From CAWKOH01 sp963851245 (GTDB lineage: Bacteria; Actinomycetota; Acidimicrobiia; Acidimicrobiales; Palsa-688), in assembly GCA_963851245.1 (NCBI GenBank), contig CAWKOH010000003.1, forward strand, positions 62,001-126,000: 64,000 nucleotides of DNA, written 5' to 3'. The notes under the pieces were generated by a model. The model had not been told where the DNA came from, made no database searches, and saw only the letters and a list, made by a program, of their open reading frames with translations. Below are positions 51,080-58,050 of this stretch, piece after piece (the stretch's first letter is position 1; each line of letters starts with the position of its first letter). A program made the translations under genes and the position numbers.

Positions 51080-51679
51080 ATGGCGGCCCGGGTTTCGGGA
51101 AAGTTCGAAGCCTCGGCACTCATGACGCCGGCGAACGCAATCACGGGCGTTCGCCTGCTGGCGACCGTCCCGGTGGTCCTTCTCATCGTCAACCTCGGCG
51201 TCTCCTGGGTGACCGCGGCCGTTTGGATAGCGGTCGCCAGTACCGATTTCCTCGATGGTTGGATAGCCCGCCGGCAGGGCGCCACCACATCGGGGGCCTT
51301 CCTCGATCCGCTGGCCGACAAGGTGCTGGTCATCGGGGCTCTGGCGTCCATGGCTGCGGTGGCGCTCATCTCATGGTGGCCGGTGGTCCTCATAGCCGGC
51401 CGCGAGGTGACCATCAGCGTTTACCGGTCGGCGGTCGCCCGCCACGGCGTCTCAGTGCCGGCTCGGCCTCTGGCCAAGCTGAAGACCGCCTCCCAGGATG
51501 CGGCGATCGGGCTCATCCTGCTCCCACCCACGGGGCTGTATCACCGCTGGGTGGGCCAGACCTTGCTCTGGGTTTCGGTAGCCCTGGCCTTGATCAGCGG
51601 CGCCCAGTACCTGCTCGACAGCCGCCGGTCGGCCCTGTCGCTCCCGGTGAGCCCTCCGGCGAACAAGCTCCCGGCGTAG
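51080..51679 (+). CDS. pgsA: CDP-diacylglycerol-glycerol-3-phosphate 3-phosphatidyltransferase
   Basis: 199 residues with about five TM segments. The CDP-alcohol phosphatidyltransferase signature D-G-x2-A-R-x8-G-x3-D-x3-D is seen in TDFLDGWIARRQGATTSGAFLDPLADK. It makes phosphatidylglycerol phosphate, precursor of PG and cardiolipin, using CDP-DAG from CdsA (19.0 kb). It starts 0 bp after the rimO stop. Related families use other alcohols, but the place next to rimO and cinA supports PgsA. Confidence 0.93.
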   Translation: MAARVSGKFEASALMTPANAITGVRLLATVPVVLLIVNLGVSWVTAAVWIAVASTDFLDGWIARRQGATTSGAFLDPLADKVLVIGALASMAAVALISWWPVVLIAGREVTISVYRSAVARHGVSVPARPLAKLKTASQDAAIGLILLPPTGLYHRWVGQTLLWVSVALALISGAQYLLDSRRSALSLPVSPPANKLPA

Positions 51680-51689
51680 GGCGGCGGAA

Positions 51690-52940
51690 ATGCGCTGCGA
51701 GGTACTCGCGGTCGGCACCGAGCTTCTCCTCGGCCAGGTGGTTGACACCAACTCGGCGTGGATCGGCGAGCAACTCGCGGCCGCCGGCATCGATTCGCAC
51801 TACCAGGTCAAGGTGGGCGACAACCAGGCCAGGATCGTCGACTGCATCCGTCAGGCCCTGGCTCGAAGCGATGCTGTCATCTGCTGCGGCGGATTGGGTC
51901 CGACGCAGGACGACATCACCCGCGAAGCGATTGCCGAGGTCCTCGGTGTTCCTCTCGACGTCGATGAGGAGGTGGCGGATCGCATCGAGCAGATATTCGG
52001 TGCCCGCGGCCGGACCATGGCGCTCAACAACCTCCGCCAGGCGGAGGTGCCCCGCGGCGCCACTGTGATACCCCAGGTACGGGGCACCGCTCCCGGTCTC
52101 ATCTGCCGCCTTGGCGACCGGTCGATCTACGCGGTCCCGGGGGTACCTCACGAGATGCGCGAGATGATCGGTCGTGCCGTCATACCGGACCTGGTCGGCC
52201 AGTCGGGGGAGGCCGCGACCATCCTGAGCCGGACCCTTAGGACGTGGGGCCTGGCCGAGTCGACGCTGGCCGAAGTGCTGGCCGGTCGGCTGGCGGCTCT
52301 CGACCGGGCGGCCGCCGATGGACGGACAACTCCTACCATCGCCTTTCTCGCTAGCGGGATCGAGGGCATAAAGGTGAGGATCACGGCCAAGGCCAACAGT
52401 GCCCAGGAAGCGGCCGAGCTGGTGAGCGTCGAGGAGGACGCCATACGCCATCTGCTGGGGTCAGCCGTGTTCGGCGCCGACGACGAGAACATGGAGGCCG
52501 CCGTCGGTTCGCTGCTTCTAAAGCGGGATTTGACCCTGGCCGTGGCGGAGTCCTTGACCGGAGGTCTGGTCGGGAGCCGCCTGACCGCGGTGCCCGGGGC
52601 CAGCGACTGGTTCAAGGGGGCGCTGGTGGTCTACGCCTCCGAAGCCAAGCGGTCGCTCCTCGGCGTGGGCGACGGCCCGGTCGTCAGCGAGACGGCCGCC
52701 ATCGAGATGGCGACGGGTGCCGCTTCAACCCTGGGGGCCGGCGTCGGCCTGGCCCTGACAGGTGTGGCCGGGCCCACCGAACAGGACGGTCGGCCGGTCG
52801 GCACCGTCTGGGTCGGGCTGTCGGGGCTGGGGAACCCTCAGGCTCGACTCCTTCACCTGGCTGGGGATCGGGAGCAGATCCGGCAAATATCGGCCATCTC
52901 GGCTCTGGACCTGCTTCGCCGCCAGCTCCTGGAGGTATAG
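51690..52940 (+). CDS. cinA: CinA-like protein (competence/damage-inducible, NMN deamidase domain)
   Basis: 416 residues. The N-terminal MoaB/MogA-like domain has EVLAVGTELLLGQVVDTNSAWIGEQLAAAGI, CCGGLGPTQDDITREAIAEVLG and VPGVPHEMREMI. The C-terminal domain has VAESLTGGLVGSRLTAVPGASDWFKGALVVYASEAKRSLLGV and TGVAGPTEQDGRPVGTVWVGL, typical of the nicotinamide-mononucleotide deamidase part. The function combines NAD recycling with ADP-ribose pyrophosphatase in characterised relatives. ATG 51690 with GGGCGGCGG upstream. Confidence 0.95.
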   Translation: MRCEVLAVGTELLLGQVVDTNSAWIGEQLAAAGIDSHYQVKVGDNQARIVDCIRQALARSDAVICCGGLGPTQDDITREAIAEVLGVPLDVDEEVADRIEQIFGARGRTMALNNLRQAEVPRGATVIPQVRGTAPGLICRLGDRSIYAVPGVPHEMREMIGRAVIPDLVGQSGEAATILSRTLRTWGLAESTLAEVLAGRLAALDRAAADGRTTPTIAFLASGIEGIKVRITAKANSAQEAAELVSVEEDAIRHLLGSAVFGADDENMEAAVGSLLLKRDLTLAVAESLTGGLVGSRLTAVPGASDWFKGALVVYASEAKRSLLGVGDGPVVSETAAIEMATGAASTLGAGVGLALTGVAGPTEQDGRPVGTVWVGLSGLGNPQARLLHLAGDREQIRQISAISALDLLRRQLLEV

Positions 52941-52951
52941 GTCGCAGCGGC

Positions 52952-53488
52952 GTGAGCCGGCTGTTCGTCGCCGTGTGGTTGCCGCCTGCTCTTATGGGAG
53001 AGTTGCGCGCCCTCGACCGGCCGGTTCGGCCCGGTCTGAGGTGGACCACGGACGATCAATGGCACGTCACGGTTCGTTTCCTCGGCCAGGTGGCCTCAGA
53101 TCGTCGTCTGATTGACCGGCTCGACTCGGTGGCCGGCGGATCCGACCCGCTCACCGCCACGCTGGGGCCGCGTCCAACCGCGCTCGGGGACCGGGTCTGG
53201 GTGCTGCCGGTTCATGGGCTCGACGGCCTGGCCGCGGATGTGGAGGAGGCGACCACCGAGCTCGTTCCTTCTGCGAGCCGGCGCCGGTTCAGGGGGCACC
53301 TGACGCTGGCGCGAGCCCGACGTCCGGGGTCGTTGACCGGGCTGCCCGCCGCCGAGATTGGTGGGACCTGGACCGTCGACGCGTTCACGCTTGTCGCCAG
53401 CCATCTTCACCCGGACGGGGCACGGTACGAGATCATCGAGCGGTGGCCGCTGGCAAAGGGTGGCCGCGGCGTCGGCCAGGCCGAGTAG
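52952..53488 (+). CDS. thpR: RNA 2',3'-cyclic phosphodiesterase (2H family)
   Basis: 178 residues. Two H-x-T/S-x elements, WHVTVRFLGQV and GHLTLARARR, form the paired His active site of the 2H phosphoesterase superfamily; RLFVAVWLPPAL is the usual start. ThpR (formerly 2'-5' RNA ligase LigT) opens 2',3'-cyclic phosphates on RNA ends. GTG start 11 bp after cinA. The cinA-thpR-recA neighbourhood is common, but here three other genes separate it from recA. Confidence 0.92.
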   Translation: MSRLFVAVWLPPALMGELRALDRPVRPGLRWTTDDQWHVTVRFLGQVASDRRLIDRLDSVAGGSDPLTATLGPRPTALGDRVWVLPVHGLDGLAADVEEATTELVPSASRRRFRGHLTLARARRPGSLTGLPAAEIGGTWTVDAFTLVASHLHPDGARYEIIERWPLAKGGRGVGQAE

Positions 53489-53491
53489 CTT
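53486..53491 (+). promoter_or_regulatory. Candidate leaderless -10 box (TAGCTT)
   Basis: TAGCTT overlaps the thpR stop and ends 7 nt before the ATG of the molybdenum-hydroxylase gene. Confidence 0.38.
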
Positions 53492-53498
53492 GCCACTC

Positions 53499-55877
53499 AT
53501 GCCCGGTTCCCTTCTTGGAAATAGCGTTCGCCGCGTCGAAGACCCGGAGCTACTGACGGGTCGAGGCACCTATGTCGGCAACCTCCGAATCGAGGGTCTG
53601 GCTCGCGCCGTGTTCGTCCGTTCGCCCATAGCCCACGGCCGAATCGTGAGCATCGACGCCACCGAGGCCAAGGCGGCTCCAGGGGTGATAGCCGTTTTCA
53701 CTGCCCCCGACATCGAGATCGAACCATTCCACGGCTTCATGGTCCTCAATCCGGCCTGCCCGCGCCCGCCCCTCGCCACTGACAAGGTCCGCTTCGTAGG
53801 CGAAGCGGTGGCCATGGTGGTCGCCGAGACGGAAACGGCCGCGGTCGACGCCGCCGAGCTCGTGGTAGTCGAATACGACCCGCTGCCCGCCGTCTCCGAT
53901 CCCGAGAGGGCTGTGGCCGATGACGCTCCAGCGCAGTTCGAGGAGATCGGAACCAACCTGGTGGCCGGTATGCGAGGACGCGGCCCGGACGATCCCTTGG
54001 GTGAGGCGACTACCGTCGTCCGAGCCCGCCTGGAGAATCAGCGCGTGGCGGTGATGCCGATGGAGGGGGATGCGATCGCGGCCATCCCCGCCGAGGGCGG
54101 CCAGGAGCCCGCCATGACCGTCTACGTGTCGACGCAGATGCCGCACGGTTTCATGGGCATGGCGGCCCGGCATCTCGGTTACGAAGCAGGCGAGATGCGC
54201 GTCGTGGCCCCCCACGTAGGCGGCGGCTTCGGCGGCAAGGCCGGGATGGGGTACGAGCATGCCGCTGTGATCACGGCCGCCCGCCGGCTGGGCCGGCCCA
54301 TCACGTGGGTCCAGACCCGATCAGAGAATCTCATGGCCATGCCACACGGCCGCGGGCAGGTGCAATGGATCGACCTGGGCTTCGACGCCGACGGTCGCAT
54401 TACGGGCATGCATTGCCGGGTGCTGGCCGATGCGGGTGCGTACGCCGGCTTTGGAGGAGCCTTGGCCATCGGACCGACCCAGATGATGGCCCAGGGCGTG
54501 TACGCCATACCGTCCATCCGGTACGACGTCGCCGTTGCCGTCACCAACACGACGCCGATGGGAGCCTTTCGCGGCGCCGGGCGGCCCGAAGCCGCCGAGT
54601 TCCTCGAGCGCATGATGGACCTGGCCGCTGCGCAGCTCGGCGTCGACCCGGTCGAGTTGAGGCGGCGCAACCTGCTGCCCGCGTTCGACTCGCCGTTCAC
54701 CACGGTGATGGGGACGACCTATGACACTGGCGACTACCAGCGCCCCCTGGATGAGGCCGTTCTCGTCGCCGGCTACGGCGACCTGCGAGCCGAACAGCAG
54801 GCCCGGCGGGCCGCCGGCGACCGATGGCAGCTGGGCATCGGTGTCGGTGTCTACGTCGAGATCACCGCAGGCGGCGGCGCACAGGAGTTCGGGTCCGTCG
54901 AGGTGCACCGTGACGGGACGGCGACCATAAGGGTGGGCACCTCTGCCCATGGCCAGGGCCACGCCACCGCTTTCGCCACGATCGTCTCGGACCGGCTTGG
55001 GATTCCGATCGAGGACATCCGGTTCGTGCAGTCCGACACCGCGAGCGTTCCGCGTGGAGGTGGTACCGGCGGTTCCCGCTCGCTGCAGGTGGGGGGGAGC
55101 GCAGTCCTTACCGCTACCGAAGAGGTGCTGGAAAAGGCCCGGCAGGTGGCGGCCCGCGAGCTGGAGGCCGCCGTCGACGACATCGTGGTGCACGACGACG
55201 GTCGGGTCGGGGTGGCCGGGGTACCGTCCCGGGCCCTGTCCTGGAGCGAGTTGGCCTCGGCCGCCGAAGGCGTAGGAGCCCAACTGGCGGCTGAGGTCGA
55301 CTTCAAGACCGAAGGGGCCACCTTCCCCTTCGGCGCCCACATCTCCGTGGTAGAGGTGGACGTCGAGACCGGCCAGGTGCACCCCGTTCGGCATGTGGCC
55401 GTTGACGACTGCGGCCGGATCGTGAACCCCCTGCTCGTCACCGGGCAGCAGCACGGGGGCATCGCTCAAGGGATGGCGCAGGCCCTCTGGGAGGAGATCG
55501 TCTTCGACGCCGACGGAAACCCGCTGACCACCAACTTGACGGACTATGCCATGCCGAGCGCGGCCGAGGTGCCGGCCTTCGAGACCTACAACACCGAAAC
55601 ACCGACCCCGAAGAACCCCCTCGGGGCCAAAGGGATCGGAGAGTCCGGGACCATCGGGTCCACTCCCTCCGTGCACAACGCGGTGATCGATGCTGTATCC
55701 CATCTGGGGGTCCGGCACATATCAATGCCTTGCACACCGGAGAAAGTGTGGCGGGCTATGCAGGCCGCCCGAGAGGACCCGGGCCGGGTGCCCTGGAGCG
55801 ATCCGCCGGAAGTATTCCATCGCCTGCCTTCACCCGAGGCCGAAGCGGTACCGGAAGCCGCCGGCGCCGACATCTGA
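53499..55877 (+). CDS. Xanthine-oxidase-family molybdopterin subunit (CoxL/CutL-like, form II type)
   Basis: 792 residues. Begins LLGNSVRRVEDPELLTGRGTYVGNL, the usual large-subunit N terminus. Molybdopterin-binding regions include HVGGGFGGKAGMGYEH, the active-site loop PMGAFRGAGRPEAAEFLE (GAFRGAGR, form II, not the AYxCSFR of form I CO dehydrogenase), GTSAHGQGHATAFATIVSD, and the catalytic Glu in GAKGIGESGTIGSTPSVHNAV. The substrate is unknown. No FAD (medium) or 2Fe-2S (small) subunit, or accessory gene, lies nearby, so partners must be elsewhere. Upstream open frame is inside thpR. Confidence 0.9.
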   Translation: MPGSLLGNSVRRVEDPELLTGRGTYVGNLRIEGLARAVFVRSPIAHGRIVSIDATEAKAAPGVIAVFTAPDIEIEPFHGFMVLNPACPRPPLATDKVRFVGEAVAMVVAETETAAVDAAELVVVEYDPLPAVSDPERAVADDAPAQFEEIGTNLVAGMRGRGPDDPLGEATTVVRARLENQRVAVMPMEGDAIAAIPAEGGQEPAMTVYVSTQMPHGFMGMAARHLGYEAGEMRVVAPHVGGGFGGKAGMGYEHAAVITAARRLGRPITWVQTRSENLMAMPHGRGQVQWIDLGFDADGRITGMHCRVLADAGAYAGFGGALAIGPTQMMAQGVYAIPSIRYDVAVAVTNTTPMGAFRGAGRPEAAEFLERMMDLAAAQLGVDPVELRRRNLLPAFDSPFTTVMGTTYDTGDYQRPLDEAVLVAGYGDLRAEQQARRAAGDRWQLGIGVGVYVEITAGGGAQEFGSVEVHRDGTATIRVGTSAHGQGHATAFATIVSDRLGIPIEDIRFVQSDTASVPRGGGTGGSRSLQVGGSAVLTATEEVLEKARQVAARELEAAVDDIVVHDDGRVGVAGVPSRALSWSELASAAEGVGAQLAAEVDFKTEGATFPFGAHISVVEVDVETGQVHPVRHVAVDDCGRIVNPLLVTGQQHGGIAQGMAQALWEEIVFDADGNPLTTNLTDYAMPSAAEVPAFETYNTETPTPKNPLGAKGIGESGTIGSTPSVHNAVIDAVSHLGVRHISMPCTPEKVWRAMQAAREDPGRVPWSDPPEVFHRLPSPEAEAVPEAAGADI

Positions 55878-55963
55878 AAGAGGCCCCGGTTGTGGCGCGC
55901 CCGAACGGGGTCCGCGTCCGGCGCCGCCACCCGCCAGGCTTCAGAAAATGTGCCCGCCAGGTA

Positions 55964-57325
55964 TTAGAGAGTGACTTCCGCCCAGGTGTGGCCCCCGTCG
56001 TGAGTCATGAGCAGGGCCGACGAGCCCCTCGGGGTCTCCGCGATAGCCACGCCTTGGGTCGCCGTGGTGAACCCGAGATAGGTGATGCCGGCCACTGACG
56101 ACACGCGTTGCCACGATTTGCCACCGTCGAAGGTGGCCGTAATGCCGCTGTCACCCGCTTGCGCGATCGTGGCGGTTCCCGGTGCCACCGAGATGATTCC
56201 GGCTGCAGTCGCCTGCGGGACCCGGCCGACCACGGAGAAGCTGGCGCCACCGTTGTTTGACGCGTAGAGCCACTCGGAGTCCGGTGTGGTCCCGGCCGCC
56301 GGGCTGCCCCAGACGCCTTCGGCGCAAACCGCGTAGAGCGCGCTGGTCGAGGAGGCGGCCAGGTAGCCGGCGCCGTGGGCGTCGGAGCAAGGCGGGGTCC
56401 AGGCGGTCCAGCCGGCCGAGGAGTTGAGCCGGGCGCCGCCCACCACGGTGCGGTTCACGTTGACGACCCAACCGGCGCTGCCCTGCAACACCATCTCCGA
56501 GCTCGGCACCGGGCCGGCCCCGAACGAGGGCGTCGCCGTCGCGGCGGTCCACGCCTCCTGGTCGACAGGAGAGGAGAAGATCCGGTCGACTCCAGTGCCG
56601 GGCTCCAGGTCGACCACGTGGACGAGGCCATCGGATGCCTCGAGTGCCAGCACGGTCGCCGACGCGCCCCCCGGGTTCGGGTCCAGGGCCCAGCTCCTCC
56701 CGCCGTCGTGGGTGACCCACAGCTCGTTCGCCTGCGACCCAGCCGACGCGACAATCCAGCCGGTGTCCAGATCGGCGAAACGAACCCAGCTTCCGCCTCC
56801 CGCCGACCGATTCAATGTCATCGGGAGACGACCGACGTCGGTCCAGGAGGATCCGCCGTCGGTCGTGTGAGCCAGGATGGTGCAGTCGGCTTGCCCGCAG
56901 GGAGCAGTGCCGAGGACCCAACCCGTGTGGGCCGATACGAATGTGACCGACAACGGCTGAAAGCCGCCGGGAACGGGCACGGTCGGGGCGCTGATCGGGG
57001 GCGTGGCAGTCGAAGGGAGGGAAGAACTGGGCGAAGCCGGTGCGGCCGCCGACTTCGGCGCGGTGGGCGCAGGGATGGTCGACGCCTGACCGGCAATGGA
57101 AACGTTGTGGGCGGGGCTCGGGTGGTCATCAGCAGCGACGATGGCCACTGCCGCAGCAGCCGCGACAACGGCCGCGAATGAGGCCAGCGCCAGGCGCCGC
57201 CCGGGTCGGGGCACCTTTCTATGGTGCGACCTGGGCAAGGGGAGCCGGCTCGCCCCCGGCCTGAGGGACTCGGCCTTTTCGTGAAAGGTCTGACGCAGGG
57301 CTTCGACGAGTTCGTCGTCGGTCAT
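55964..57325 (-). CDS. Membrane-anchored protein with Asp-box (BNR) repeats, putative anti-sigma partner
   Basis: 453 residues. The cytoplasmic N terminus (about 44 residues, MTDDELVEALRQTFHEKAESL) is followed by one TM segment near 45-64, a Pro/Ser/Thr-rich linker and a large extracytoplasmic part. At least five Asp-box-like motifs occur: TTDGGSSW, THDGGRSW, SNNGGASF, TFDGGKSW and THDGGHTW, spaced as blades of a beta-propeller. Its ATG overlaps the TGA of the ECF sigma gene (ATGA), so the pair is cotranslated. A sensor/anti-sigma role is inferred from topology and coupling; no zinc anti-sigma motif is visible. Confidence 0.8.
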   Translation of the reverse strand: MTDDELVEALRQTFHEKAESLRPGASRLPLPRSHHRKVPRPGRRLALASFAAVVAAAAAVAIVAADDHPSPAHNVSIAGQASTIPAPTAPKSAAAPASPSSSLPSTATPPISAPTVPVPGGFQPLSVTFVSAHTGWVLGTAPCGQADCTILAHTTDGGSSWTDVGRLPMTLNRSAGGGSWVRFADLDTGWIVASAGSQANELWVTHDGGRSWALDPNPGGASATVLALEASDGLVHVVDLEPGTGVDRIFSSPVDQEAWTAATATPSFGAGPVPSSEMVLQGSAGWVVNVNRTVVGGARLNSSAGWTAWTPPCSDAHGAGYLAASSTSALYAVCAEGVWGSPAAGTTPDSEWLYASNNGGASFSVVGRVPQATAAGIISVAPGTATIAQAGDSGITATFDGGKSWQRVSSVAGITYLGFTTATQGVAIAETPRGSSALLMTHDGGHTWAEVTL

Positions 57326-57843
57326 CGTTCCAGCATCCTTCTGAGGTCCTTCAGGGCCCGGTGCGAGGTCGACTTGACCGTCCCGATCCGGCAACCGAGC
57401 GTGGCCGCCACATCCGCTTCGGTCATGTCGAGGTAGTACCGCATCACCAGGATGGTGCGCTGCCTCTGCGAAAGGTGGGACAAGGCATCCCACATTTCGA
57501 CAGGCAGCCCTTCCCTGTCCGGCCGGTCTCGGGCGCGGTCGCGGTCCTCGTCGTCGGCCATGTGGACCTCCCGACGGCTGCGGCGGTGCCAGGAATAACA
57601 GGCGTTCAGGACGCTCCGCCGGAGGTAGGGCCCGGGCGAGTCCGTGGCCTCCAACCGGGCCATGACCCGGATGAAGGTGTCCTGCACCAGGTCCTCGGCG
57701 ACGACGCGGGAACCGGTGACGAGGTAAGCCAGGCGGACCAGGCTGTCCCGCTCGTCGCGGTAGATCTCGGACCAGGTGACCTGATCGGAGGGGCCCTCCA
57801 GCGACCTGTGTTCCACGGCACAAGGTACTTCAGCCGTCCTCAC
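57322..57843 (-). CDS. ECF-type RNA polymerase sigma factor (SigE-like group)
   Basis: About 173 residues from GTG 57843, though GTG 57816 is equally possible. Region 2 reads EIYRDERDSLVRLAYLVTGSRVVAEDLVQDTFIRVMARL, and region 4 reads LSQRQRTILVMRYYLDMTEADVAATLGCRIGTVKSTSHRALKDLRRM. The second helix-turn-helix is clear. It overlaps and precedes the membrane-anchored repeat protein, the usual layout of an ECF sigma with its regulator. The start lies 64 bp from a LexA-like box that also faces recA. Confidence 0.9.
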   Translation of the reverse strand: MRTAEVPCAVEHRSLEGPSDQVTWSEIYRDERDSLVRLAYLVTGSRVVAEDLVQDTFIRVMARLEATDSPGPYLRRSVLNACYSWHRRSRREVHMADDEDRDRARDRPDREGLPVEMWDALSHLSQRQRTILVMRYYLDMTEADVAATLGCRIGTVKSTSHRALKDLRRMLER

Positions 57844-57906
57844 GAGTCACTCACGCTCGGGCCAGGAGGATGGTTCCGAGAAACCGCGGCCGCCTCCTAT
57901 CCACCA

Positions 57907-57922
57907 TCGAACATGTGTTTGG
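57907..57922. promoter_or_regulatory. LexA (SOS) box between the ECF sigma gene and recA
   Basis: TCGAACATGTGTTTGG matches the Gram-positive/actinobacterial SOS box TCGAAC-N4-GTTCGA with a perfect left half and four of six bases in the right half. It lies 128 bp before the recA GTG and 64 bp before the sigma-factor GTG. The AT-rich GATATATGC just downstream could be a -10 for recA. A perfect 10-bp palindrome (CACACGTGTG, 57946-57955) follows and may bind another regulator. Confidence 0.7.
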
Positions 57923-58050
57923 ATATATGCTCGGGCCCAGCGAATCACACGTGTGGTATTTCCGGCTCCTGGCCGGCCTGTGGGGTGAGTGTCACACCCC
58001 TTCCGTAAGGTCGAAGACGTACCGAACGAGCAGCGAGAGGAAGGCATTCC

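Noticed and set aside
54321..55718. 465-codon - strand open frame across the molybdenum hydroxylase
   Set aside because: Shadow of a well-supported + strand gene.
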